Below, piece by piece: positions 32,125-43,620 of a stretch of 64,000 nt of DNA. Within the stretch, counting starts at the first letter, position 1, and each line of letters starts with the position of its first letter. Source of the stretch: Setoptus koraiensis. Lineage: Eukaryota; Arthropoda. The notes beneath the pieces are model-generated. The model was not told where the DNA came from. It was given only the letters and a program-made list of their open reading frames with translations, and made no database searches. Where the stretch lies: assembly GCA_048013815.1 (NCBI GenBank), contig CM106586.1, positions 8,432,001 through 8,496,000 of the forward strand, written 5' to 3'. Made by a program: the position numbers and the translations under genes.

Positions 32125-35100
32125 TCACGTTGTAGGATTCTGTTCCAGCCACCTTTGGTTCCATTTGGCAAATTTATTTCTCTTCAGTTCGTTTACTTTA
32201 GATTGCATAGCTTTGGACAGTCTGACACGTTTGTAGAATGTAACATGCTCGCCAGCATTGAATATAAGAAGTCGTCGATAATCGTTCGGATTGAATTTGC
32301 ACTGACCTTCATCATTCCTGCCAACTACCTTCTTGCTCACTTTTAAGCGTCTTTCTCTTGCCATATACCTACGAACATTCCTGCTGAGGAACCTCCTACT
32401 TGCTATTTTGGCATTATCGGTGTCGATTTCTTGATCTTCATCTTCTGACAGCGTTTCAGTGTCCAGCAACTCTATAGTTAATTTAGCTTCTGGTCTGTAC
32501 ATTATCACTTTGAAGCAGTTTTCATCCTCTAATACTTGTTCAATCTTCTTTTGGTAGCTCGGTTCGTCAAGAGATCTAGATTCTTTTAAATACAAGTTTG
32601 TACATTGCTGACATACCTCATCAGCAACTATGTGCTGCAATTGTCTGACAATGTTTTGAACGACTTTATCCAGTGTAAATGCCACATAAGCATGTATACC
32701 GAACATATCTCTGAGCATATCTTCATACTGAAAACCATCTAGGTTCCCGTCAAGCAATTGCTTAATCATATCTAAAAAAACCGAGAAAAAGTCCTCTACC
32801 TCGATATCATCTAGATAAATGGAAACAGAGAAGATAAAAGCAGAAAATGGTTAGACTATGATAAGCTAATCTGAATAAAAGAAAGAGATACAATAACGAT
32901 CTATACTTACTCTTTGGTTTAAGCCTCAATGCTATGGCGGTGGATTCCCTTCTATCCTTGCGCTCTTTTTCTTCTTCAGCTATTAAAACACGTGCTTTCT
33001 CATATATAGTCCCTAGTCGTTGACATAGAATATGATGTAACCTGAAGAAGCAATACCATTTGTTATCAACGTAGAACAAGGTGCTAACGTCTCCTAATTC
33101 AGTACTTTGAGTAAGGTGTAGGGTTGTTTTTGAAGGTGCAAGTTCTTTAGAAGGCGCTTTAACTGATACCGATATCTCAGGTGTTTCAAGACCTTCGAGG
33201 GGGGGTTCATCACACTTGATTCTGAAGAGGTCTCTGGAAGTAGTTTTTTTCGTGCGAGGGGCAGATTGATCATTTGTTTCATCTTCCATAGGTTCATCAT
33301 TATCCATCTCGTCATCACTCAAATCTCCACGAGGTGAGGAGAAAAAATCTGGTATAAAGTGTCTCATAAGTTGCTTAATCTTCTGTTTCTCTTCTTTGTG
33401 TATGGAGGTTTGTCTTTTAACATGGTGTATGATGAGATTGCAAGCTTCATCTAGCATGTCTTTGTCTTTGTACACCAAAGTGATGTGTGGTGAACTTGGT
33501 GCACTAGCTGGTTGATCACCACCAACCAGAATATTCAGGTCTTCCTCCTTCCTTAGATCTTCAATCTCTTTTATGAGAGATTTACTGCGTAAGAATTTTA
33601 TATCATTCTGTTTGAAGGTTATCCCTTGATGGTCCAGTGATTTCATATAATACTTTTCATTCTGATCCCTCCATATTTTATTGAACTGTTTTTGAGCATC
33701 GCGCCATTCTTCATCTTTGGCTTTAAGTCTCCTTAGTATAAGAGGTACGGCAACAACGGGATTTTTCTTCGAACCCTCGATGATCTCGGGTGCTTTATCA
33801 CCGTATATTCTTTTTATTGCCCTTTGATGAATGACATTTGATGTTCCTCCAAGGGTGTCGTCTAGTTTGAACTTGCACCTGTCTTCATATGGCAATCTTT
33901 CCATTTTTCTTTTAACAGCTTCCAGAACTCGTATAGTTAACAAATTAGACTCAATAACTACGTCAAGTTCGAATCGTTCATCCTCACATCGATATATATA
34001 CTCTTCATACTGAGTTTTGCGTGAGCTAACAAAAGTCGAATCCTCTGACCACGATGGAAATGATACTAACGTGTCATTCAACACTTCTTTACACAGTTGA
34101 GTCCTGCCTGTGCATTTGGGTTGTACGAAATTCTTGGGGAGTCCTCGATATGATGCACCATGACGTTTGCAGGACGAGTAATCGATCTCAACACCCGCTT
34201 CAGATGCGAGCCTTTCTCTTTCACGTTGACGAACTTGGCTCGACAAACTTTCATAAGTTGAAGGCTCGTTAGACAAAGAAGGGGTCGATCCAACAGCTGA
34301 TGGCCCCTCTTTGTAACCTAGGAAGTCCTTGAACCACTTCAGTAACTCCGGGAAACGCCCGAGAAAAGTTGTAACTAGCTGAATCAATTCTGCCCGAGAT
34401 AAAATTTCATGATTGTACAATACCAAGCATCGTAGAAAATTTTCGTATACTTCTTGACTCCTGAGAGCTTTACGAACTTTGTCAAAGAAAGCATATTCAG
34501 TCAGTGATCCATGTTTTCCAGCTTCAGCCAAAGAGACGTCTCTGAGTGAGGTCATACGGGGCCGCTTCAACGACCCATACGTAATATTTGCATTGGCATT
34601 CGGGTTCTGTCTCTTCAATGGAGTAGAATCTCTCTTGTTTGCAGAAGGGCTGTTTCTCGGTGTGGCCAGTACTCTTGAACTCTCAGGAGTAACATGTCTA
34701 ATAGTAACACCAAGATTGGAGCCTGTATTCTGCGTTGGAGAATGTTGATGAACGTACGCTAATGAATTGATTGTTCCTCCAACAGTTGAATTTGTACCAT
34801 TAGCATCTGGCAGGAATTGGCCAAACTCTTCAAGTAAATCCTGTTGGTTATGAAAGAGTCTGGCAACCTGGGTGTATACTTCATTTTCAAGCAACATCTT
34901 TGATCGCGGAACTTTAGTATGCTGATCTCTTTGGTAAGCGTGTAGAATTTCAAGGAATTGTTGATATATCTCTGGATTTGCCGAGAATCTATGCTTGATT
35001 TTGTTAACATAGTTGAGCGCATGATTGAACCCGCATTCTGCTCCTGGTTGCCTGGAGGCCCTGGCTGCTTGTTGGGGCGAACCCTGGAGCTGGTTCTGGA

Positions 35101-36058
35101 TCATATTCTGCTGTTGTTGAGGTAAATTCTGAGGAATTTGTTGGGGTGGTGGAGTCTGATGAGTGGCCGTAGACAACGCTTGTTGTTGAGCAAGCTGAAT
35201 CGGTTGCTGTTGATGACTTAAAGGTTGAAATATTTGTTGTTGATTTGCCAAAACATGCTGATTTGATGTTGTAGGGGCCCGAGCGAGCTGTATTTGTTGA
35301 AGCTGCTGCGCCTGGTATCTTGGTTGTAGTCTCTGCTGGGATATAGTTTGGTGTGTCTGCATGGATGGCGTTGAGGCTTGCTGTGACAATGATTGGTGAA
35401 CCTGAAGTTGCGGTTGTCCTTGTCTAGATGCCTGTAATACTTGTTGTTGTGTTTGCTGTTGGTTTTGTTGCGGTGGTTGCGACGTTTGAACCGGCTGGAG
35501 CGTAAGAGACTGGTGCATGCCTGTATTTTGTTGCTGACTTGCTGTCCTAATCTGATTAGAGGCTTGTAATATTTGTGTTTGTTGAGCTTGGCCCACTGGC
35601 GGTTGAATCATTTGCGGTGTTGGTAATTGATGTGCTTGCTGTTGAATTATGAGAGGCTGAGGAGTGGTTGTTTGGGATAAATTTTGTTGTTGTTGGCTGT
35701 TTATGGAGAACCTGAGTTGTTGTTGCTCGTGTTGTTGAAGTTGTTGTATGGTTCTAACGCGCGTGGAAGCTGGAGTGGTCACTCCAATTTCATTATTGTG
35801 AGTCATTTGCTCAATTCTATAACCCTGTGGTAAGAAGGTATTAAAACCAACAATCAGATCTGGATGTCCCTGAAACAATCCTGAAACTCTTGTTATAACG
35901 CCTGGTGTATTTAATGATTGTGATTTGAATTCTTTCATTATGTCTAAAAATGAATTATAAACTGCTGGGCGATCAGAGAATTTCAATTTTACCTGATCTA
36001 GATAGGTTAAAGCATCTGCGACCTTTAACGGCTGCTGATTTTGATCTTCACCAGACAT
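32125..36058 (-). CDS. SIN3: SIN3 family transcriptional corepressor
   Basis: Two exons (36058-32911 and 32810-32125) join in frame to 1,277 codons. Domains in order: PAH1 (about 10-82, LKVADALTYLDQVKLKFSDR), a Gln-rich linker (100-330), PAH2 (342-418, CGFNHALNYVNKIKHRFSAN), PAH3 (518-583), and the histone-deacetylase-interacting region (about 625-760, including CKRHGASYRGLPKNFVQPKC and FPSWSEDSTFVSSRKTQYEE). An acidic region and the Sin3 C-terminal domain follow, the latter across the splice (DIEVEDFFSVFLDMIKQLLD, then YEDMLRDMFGIHAYVAFTLD). SIN3 scaffolds class I histone deacetylases and binds repressors through its PAH domains in the nucleus. Length fits the family (about 1,270 in human SIN3A). 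The intron start is supported by homology on both sides of the junction. Confidence 0.95.
32811..32910 (-). other. 100-bp spliceosomal intron in SIN3
   Basis: The donor is CCAAAGA|GTAAGTATAG. The acceptor is TTTCCATTTATCTAG|ATGATA, preceded by a pyrimidine-rich stretch. Joining gives codons K-N-D-I-E-V-E-D, which restores continuous similarity to SIN3A. A second AG closer to the downstream ATG (TTTTTTTAG, near 32772) is in frame-compatible sequence, but using it would remove conserved residues (VEDFFSVFLD). Confidence 0.88.
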
Positions 36059-36772
36059 GTTTGCAGAGTAATAATATTTTTCTGTTAGTCTTATTATTGT
36101 TATTATTACTACTATTATTGATTGTTCTCGATTTTATGATTTGATTCTGGTCTCTATCGATTTATTATTGTTCATATTATGTTTATGGCGCTAGTGGCTG
36201 TTAGGTGGGTATGATCTTAATATCGATTGTTATAATCATATTGTTGTTATTAATAGTAATAATAATTATTTATAATAATAATAATAAGAGAAATGATATT
36301 GGTGATAGATTGGCAAAGTCCTGCATAAAGAATTTATCAATATTATAAGAGTTCCTACAATGGATAACATAAACATCAGACCAGGAGGGAAGAACTTGTG
36401 CTTTTCCCCTTAGCGCGACTTTCAAACCACTGAAGATTCTTCATGTGAAACTCACACCACGGATGTGCGGCACATGCGCAATGGATGCCTCTTGGTCTAA
36501 TCTTTTCTGAGAAAACTGAGACTTTCTGTTTGAGCGATTTTATCTGGTGGCTACGGCTAGGTTCGTGTACGAGCATCAAAAAGAAGCGGCTGCAAAATAA
36601 GCGGCCGAATATAAAAAGCTCCTTGTGAGCATGCGCCAATCTTTGAAAGGCGCCATGTTCAATTGTCTAAAAAAGCTGCGTTTCAAACGCACAGGCTACT
36701 AATGTATTGTGTGGTTATCACTGTGGTATGCGTGCTTGACAGTGTTGTTGGACAATCCAGCAAAAAGTCAAT
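36059..36772. other. SIN3 upstream flank
   Basis: AT-rich with TTATTATT-type runs (36078-36120, 36240-36290), then a more balanced stretch. A minus-strand frame at about 36376-36570 (core HPWCEFHMKNLQWFESRAKG) is not low-complexity, but it has no recognised homologue and no ATG near its start. It could be 5'-leader sequence of SIN3 or chance. Confidence 0.45.
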
Positions 36773-36843
36773 TGCATCGGCCGGGAATCGAACCCGGACC
36801 ACTTCATTGGAAGTGAAGTATTGTACCATTCAACTACCGATGC
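36773..36843 (-). tRNA. tRNA-Gly (anticodon TCC)
   Basis: On the minus strand the acceptor stem GCATCGG pairs fully with CCGATGC. The anticodon stem CTTCA/TGAAG encloses the loop CTTCCAA, giving anticodon TCC. The T-arm is CCGGG-TTCGATT-CCCGG, and the D-arm region has TAGTTGAATGG (A box). The discriminator base is A. A run of five T follows on this strand at 36762-36766, suitable as a pol III terminator. No intron and no encoded CCA, as expected of a nuclear animal tRNA gene. Confidence 0.95.
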
Positions 36844-39490
36844 TTGATCTGTCTGTGGTGTGTTGGTAAGCGAAACCATTAACGGTCACTTGGCCACATC
36901 TTTAATGTCCAAATCAGCTGGTCGGGCAAGGCAAACAGTTTCACTGGTTAGAAGATGTTTTTGGATGATGTTTTTTTCTTGATTAGATTTAATTAAGACT
37001 TGTGGTTATCAACTCAACCTTTTTTTGACTCGGAAGAAAATATCAGTCACTCTTAGGACAGTGCAGCTGCAGTTTATTGTAATATTTTTTATGAGATAAA
37101 GCAGCACTTATTCAACCTCTGCACAATTTCCGCTCGCCGGCTGACAAAGGCCAAACAATTGGTCTGAACGAACCACCTCAACATGTAGCTAGGGCCTCCA
37201 GGTAATCAAGACTAGAATGCGCGTTTAATTAACAAGATTTACCTGGGGAGTTTGGCCAATTTAAGCCAGACGCTAGTGGTACAAATTCAACTGTTGTAGA
37301 ACTAGTTGGACAAATTCATATCGGGCATAATTGATTTTGATATAAGTCAGAGGAAATTTAATATGTACAAATATGAACTTTTTATGTCAGGTTACCACAA
37401 ACATACTGGAACGGTTTTTAATTTGTTACGACATTTCAGTCTTAATCTTAACAAAAATCACTCAACACAATGCTTAACTGGTGAGATAAACTCAATAGAT
37501 TAATGGTCTTAGGTATGGCCACAAATCCTCTTATCGATGCGATGCCCGAGATGGGTGGTTACTCATGAGTATCTATGTACAATATATCCTATTCGATTAA
37601 TACATATATACATCCGTATATATTTCTAAACTCAATGAGACGTCTGTAGTCGCCTAAAGGACATGATGACCACTATTACAAACTCTCGAATATATATTAC
37701 AAAATATTTTTACTTTGCCACCGGCTTTGTATCACGTTTTGCAGTATTAAAATAGCCGGTAATCTTTGATCGTTATGTTCTAGACAGTATGAAATTGATA
37801 GTATCATCCCACATGTGAGAATGCCAAAAGTTATGAGGATTCTTGTACTTGGTTGTATATATATGTATATATTGAAAGTCAACTTAGGCTTCAGTTTCCT
37901 AATTATTGGTCAACGTTCAGCAACATCCGGTTGCTTAAGTTTTTTATAACTATGCAACATGGGATGAGATAATAACTGGCTCAAACCTTGATGAATTAGT
38001 TTCATCAAGGTAGGCTAGGTAGACTGTAAGAGATATTCCTATCCATGTTGTATTTGTATCAATGGTAAAGGTAAATAGTTATTGCAGTAAGTAGTACATC
38101 CGTCATTCGTGTAATACGTCGCATCCTACGATTGTAACATCACCTCTTCTGTATCAACAAATGTTATTGAAAAACAATTGTTTAGCTATCATTTTACTCA
38201 AACGAGATTGGCCATTAGTATTCACGATGGTTGTCGAGAACTTGTAAAGAGTTTTGATGGTACATTTTGATTTATAGGCTCCATCCGATCAATCTCTAGT
38301 GGTTTTTAGTAGCAATAGTAAACAAAATGTTCTTGCAAGAAGATAATAGGGTCACTTTAGTTGGTCCACTGGTAGATGCTAGATATACTCAGAAATTGGG
38401 GCGTAGAGCAATTTGAAAATACAAATTAGATATCTTTAAAATGGAATTTAGAATTAGTTTAGCACCGGATTGGTTAAAAATATGTTAGGCTTAAGCTTGA
38501 GACGTTTCGAATACCGAGAAAGAAATTTCGCTTCGAAGTAATTAAGCTAGCAACAGGCAAGAAAGGGTTTTGTCAAGTTTGGTATAGTATTCAATTTTTA
38601 TGATGATAGTTATACATTGATTGATTCGATAGCAATGATGTGACTGACATTCCATAGTTATTGATGATCCTACTTAGTTTTAAGAGTAGAAGACTAAGAT
38701 ATCGCAGAGTTTACAGTTTTTCTAAGTAGGTTAAGATAGGTACAATGAAAAAAATATAGTACTCATTGGGATGCTGGGGTTGATCTAGAGACAATTATTT
38801 GGGCATGATGAAAGAAGTTTAGAACTGTGAACTACAATTTTGTGATATTTCTGTTTACTTTTCTCTTGAATTGCACGACTTTTTGTCTTGATCAAAAACT
38901 ATTTGAATGATCTTCTCTTTGCAACCCGAAAATCGGGAACTAGTTCTATTTCTCCTTACAGAACACCGGAAGACTATTGCGGAATTACACCACTCACTCG
39001 AATCATTATCTCAATATATATATATATATATGTATATATACATGTAGATCTATAAATTTCATATGTGCACAAGTACACATATCGTTAATATATATATAAA
39101 TGTATATATACAATATATATATATATGTATATATACATCTATGTATATAAGTGTATGTTTATAGACTCACGGCGATATGTAACTGTATCTAATAAATGAT
39201 AAAGATTGCTACTCTATTCTGATACATCGTTGTGAATATTTTTGATATACCATGTTATTCTTATAAATTACTCTCACAAGTATCTTGAGATTTTTGCACT
39301 CAATTTGGAGTTGGTCCACAGAGGCAATCTAGTCATAATCTAACGTTAGTGAGACTATATTTGTAGCCATAGTCTTATATATTTTTTAAATTTGTGTTGA
39401 TAGTGAATCCATAACGATCACAACTGCAAATTGTTAGAACAAATAATATTTGCTGAAGCCAATAATTTGCATCACGTCACAAGGGCGGCT
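36844..39490. other. AT-rich region, no recognised gene
   Basis: No protein-like frame is visible on either strand. Part is presumably the 3'UTR of the KH-protein gene, which ends its coding at 39491 on the minus strand. TATATA/ATGTATAT microsatellite sequence occupies about 39012-39150. The nearest minus-strand AATAAA I noticed is far away (about 37071), so the transcript end is unclear. Confidence 0.5.
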
Positions 39491-42362
39491 TTAGTATGGA
39501 GCAAACTTTCTAGCTGTCTTATTAGCTATGGCGGCCTTCGCGCCATTCTCTGCATACAAAGAGGCCTGGCCACCAGTTGCGCTGATATAGTTTAGTTTTT
39601 GTTTGTTTTTACAATTGAAATTGTAGGTATTGTAGTAGTAGGGACGTTTTGGGAAGCATTCGGAGATTGTAAGTGTGAAGAACGAGTATTCGAGGCGATC
39701 ATTTAGGCGAGGATATGCAATTTGTTCAGTCAGCGTTGGATTACGTGTGGTGGTGGTAGTAGCGTTTGTGGGTATCATGATAGAAGACGGGTCGTATTTG
39801 GAGGTAGTCGAATTTTCAGCAATTAGTGCGATCGAGTGAAATCATCATTTGTTTTTTTTTAGTTGGATTCAATGATTAATGTGAATGGATTCAGTTCATG
39901 ATGATGATGGCGGTGAATGTGGTGTGATATAGAATAATTAAAGGTTCAATAATGGCGGAATAATATGTGTATGTTCGTATCGTTATTGTTGATTGAGATG
40001 TCGGAGGGTGAATTAGATGTGTATGGACGAATGAAGATATACATATATGTACAGAAATACATGAGTGTATATCAACATGTTATCAAGTTTAATGTTATAA
40101 ATCCGGATGTTGTTGTGTATGTCAGGGTTTATCGGCCATGTTGATACATGAGGATATAGTAGTTGCGTCAGAATTGATACATATCGGTGTGAGTGCGTTT
40201 AAGTATATTTGGTTCATGGTACAAATATATATATTTAGATATATATCGTGTTTGTTATATATAGCGAGCAGCAAGGGTGGCCATCAGTTGTGATTGTAGT
40301 CATTGAGAGTGGTGGTGGTGGTGATTGTGGTGGTAATGGTGGTGGTGGTATTTTTGTGGTGGTGGTGGTATTGTGGTAGCAGTGTGATAGTAGTGGTGGT
40401 CATCATTGTTTTTTTTTTGTTTGTTTGTAATAAAATAATAAATGATATACGTGAGTTGTATTAAAGAGAGACACACAAAAAGAAGGGATGTGATCAGGAG
40501 TAGAGGGTGATAAAAGTCAGGTAGTTAGGATATTGATGTTCTATAGGCTGATTAGATCTGAGAGGGTGATTGTTTGTTGTTTAGTTGTTTGCACAATATT
40601 GTCTGTTATGGAAAACAAGCCTTTGCCATACATTAGAGATGTATGAGATCGCAACAGCATAGTAATGAGCAGACAGATTATGAAGATCTTATGAATTTAT
40701 AATCTGTTCGATAAACAAATATAGATGTATTCTTTTAGAGATAAAAGCGAGATAGCGCAACTGAATTGTTTATGCCCTAGACAAAACTGTACTTAACAGT
40801 CAATTGTTGTGATATATGGTGTGCGTTTGTTGATGTGGCTGATATGAATAATGAACTTACCTAGCGGTGATAAGATATTGAGCTAAGTTGATTGCTTCAG
40901 GTGTTCCATTAATTGTTACATTACGGTTTTTCGTGCCTTCTTCTGAATTTGAGATTTTTATAGTTGCACCTGATAATTGCCTAATTTCATTGATCTTAGA
41001 GCCTCCTTTGCCAATAACACAACCTATTAAGCCATTTGGAATGATCATCTCAGTGGTACTAAGCGCCTGGCTAGTTGCAACGGCTGCTGCTGCTGTTAGT
41101 GCCGCCGCTTGACCTGTTGTCGCATTGGCTGCCGCGGCCGCCCTGAGATTGGCCGCTGCCGGATTAAAAGCGACAGCAAGTGGATTGTTAGCTACAAATA
41201 CTCTATTAACCTCCGGATGGGGTTGCAATGTATATTGTCCAGGGATTTGGTAGGCTGCCGCTGCTGCGGCCGCTTGTCCAGCACTGGCGGCGGTAAATAT
41301 ATGTGTCATGACCGACTTGGGACGGTACGGTATGGTATATCCTTTTGGTGGCGATTCAACCATGATACTACATATTTGATAGGCGCATTTAGTTAATGAT
41401 TCAACATTTCCAGCAATAGTGACCGCCCTTTCCGTTGAGCCAGGTAACATCTCCGATGCAACCTGAATAGTGGCACCTGTGATTTCTCTGATCTCTTTAA
41501 TTTTAGCCCCTCCTCTTCCTATAAGTGAACCGCATTGGCTAGCTGGTATAATCAATCTTAACGTAACCAATGGCTTATTGTTGTTGTTGTTGTTATTATT
41601 ATTTATACTATTGATATTGTTGTTGTTTATTGTAGTTCCATTAGTAGTGATTAGAGTAGTAGGATGATTGTTGTTGCTGATTATCGTTGTTGAATTGTTG
41701 ATGTTATTATTATTGGATGATGTAATAATGCCTGTTGTGTGACTTTGTTGTGACGAGGCTATATTAGATAACAATCCAGAATTTGTATGATGCTGTTGTC
41801 CGACCAATTGTTGTTGCGTTGTGGCTGTCGTAATGGTGGCCGTTACGGAACTATTGTTAGAGACTAATATACTGTTGTTGTTGTTGTTGCCGATAATATT
41901 GTTATTATTTGTTTGTTGTTGTAGGCCCTCCTCGAATTTTCTGCATATCATTGAGAATGCCTTGAAGACCTCGTGCGCAGATCCCGTCAACGTTACTATT
42001 CGTTCTGGTACAGATCCGTCTGAAATGTTTATTTTAGCGCCGCTTTCCTCTCTGAATCTCTTGATATTATCACCCTTTTTGCCGATAATACTACCGACCT
42101 CTTTGCCCTGCATAAGTAGTCTAATGTTGAGAGAAAGTTGTTGATCATCCACAACCTTGTGCGTTGGCTGTTGCTGCAATATATTGTTGGTGGTGCTGTT
42201 GTTGTTGTTGTTGTTGTTGGTCTGGATGGCGGTTTGTTGGTTGGCGCCTAGGCTGTTGATGTTGTTGATGTTATTGTTGATGTTGTTGCTGATGTTGTTG
42301 TTGTTGGCCTGCTGCTGGCTGGCGGGTTGCAATTGAACTGCCGTTGCAGTTGTGGTGGCCAT
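39491..42362 (-). CDS. Poly(C)-binding protein (three KH domains, PCBP/hnRNP E type)
   Basis: Exon 1 is 42362-40861. A second, terminal exon is proposed at 39581-39491, giving about 530 residues. An Asn/Gln-rich start is followed by KH1 (about 76-145, GKKG loop), an Asn-rich linker, KH2 (about 263-335, GRGG loop), an Ala-rich linker, and KH3 (about 432-500, GKGG loop, ending NLAQYLITA). This is the layout of PCBP1-4 and Drosophila mub, which bind C-rich single-stranded RNA and control splicing, stability and translation. The donor CCGCTAG|GTAAGTTC at 40860 is strong. The acceptor ACTATATCAG|C at 39582 keeps phase and yields 29 further residues ending KTARKFAPY. KH domains are certain; the last exon is less so. 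Confidence 0.9.
39582..40860 (-). other. Proposed last intron of the KH-protein gene
   Basis: The 1,279-bp intron is defined by a clear GTAAGT donor. The acceptor TATCAG has a possible branch-point AACTAAAC 10-20 bases upstream, but the polypyrimidine tract is weak. A downstream acceptor or alternative terminal exons remain possible. The intron transcript carries an ACC/CCA-rich tract. Confidence 0.55.
40309..40402. repeat. TGG/ATGG trinucleotide tract (CCA in the gene's transcript)
   Basis: GGT repeats broken by ATT, AAT and TTTTT extend for about 90 bases. Because the host gene is on the minus strand, its pre-mRNA would carry (CCA)n/(ACC)n, a C-rich single-stranded tract. Confidence 0.8.
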
Positions 42363-42854
42363 TTTTGCACATTGAACAACACCAGCGCCAATGATGAGTG
42401 AGAGCGATTGCGATACGACAAATATTGTTCAATTGGCCGAATGCCTCAATGGGTCTCGACAGTGGTTATTGTATCGATCGTTGTGGGCCGTCTAAGGGAG
42501 CAAATCCTGTGGAATCGAGTCGTGTATCAAATCGGGTGTTGCGACGATTCTGTGATCAGATGTTTTGAGAGCGAGACGGTCGGCTAGCAGGGCGCCCCGA
42601 GCACACTGTTAATTGCACACAAGGCGACGCAACACAGCACGGCACACGCAATTAATTGGTGTTGACATGGATGACGATAATTATTATTATTGGTTGTTAT
42701 TATTATTATTATTTCTAGTTGTTGTTCAATCAGACGACAACGCTCGGCGTGTAAGTTGCTTGCTGTTGCTCTTGAGAGTGCTTACTAGTGCTGATAGTGT
42801 TAGTGCAGTGGGCAAAATAGCTAGACACATCGCTTTTCGTCCTCTCTCGCGCTG

Positions 42855-42897
<43 letters not shown>

Positions 42898-43444
42898 CTC
42901 AGTCTATCTATCTCGCCAGATAGTTGTGTCTCTCTGAATATCTGGCTGCGTCTGGCTAATGTGTGTGTGCGTGTGTGTGTGTGTGTGTGTGTGCCGTGTC
43001 TAACAAGCTCGTCGTGTAAATGCAACAGTACAGCTGATGACTCTCTAATAGGGCGACAGAATTAAGTATGCGGACAAAAATATAAATACAAATATAAATA
43101 AGTGTGATGTGATAATAGTGATAATAATAGTAGCACGGCTAAGAATAATGGCGAATAGTAATAGCGATGATAATAACGTAATAGCAGCAGCAATATATCT
43201 GTTTGACAAGCGATCGAGCGTTTTGCTACCACTGCTATCCACTGTCTGTCTTCTTATCCTGCTTTTGCACTCACTCAGAGTGCACTTTGTCAGCCAGCCA
43301 GCCCAGCTTTCAATGGCCAACACTACTCAGGCCCGTCTCTGTGCCCGCTGTCTCACTGTGTGTGCGTTCCTGCTCCGAATAGCCGATGTTGGCCGCCGCG
43401 CGTCTTGCGCCGCCTCAAATCGGTCGTCGTCGCGCACAGAAATC

Positions 43445-43620
43445 TCTGTGCTGCCGCTGCTGCTGCTGTCGTTGTTGTTGTTGTTGCTGTTGCTGTTGTT
43501 GCTGTCGGTGTTGTTGTTGCTGTTGTTGCTGTCGGTGTTGTTGCTGTTGTGTTGCTCTTGCCGTTGTTGCCACTGCCACTGCCGCTGCTGCAGTTGTTGC
43601 TGCTGTTGTTGTTGTTGCGA
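43445..43620. repeat. CTG/TTG trinucleotide tract
   Basis: Alternating TGC, TGT, TTG and GCT triplets, with two copies of a TTGTTGCTGTCGGTGTTG block. Open in several frames on both strands, so open frames here are not evidence of a protein. Confidence 0.8.

Noticed and set aside
32769-32773. Alternative SIN3 acceptor TTTTTTTAG just before ATG ATT AAG
   Set aside because: It also keeps frame, but it would delete residues (DIEVEDFFSVFLD) that match the SIN3 family; the TTTATCTAG acceptor is better supported.
36376-36639. Possible small gene upstream of SIN3 (minus)
   Set aside because: It is not low-complexity, but it has no ATG near the frame start, no recognised homology and no clear splice sites; kept only as a remark in the flank entry.
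42613-43065. Possible small secreted protein (Leu-rich start)
   Set aside because: The hydrophobic run comes from a TTATTATTA repeat and the rest from CT and GT microsatellites.
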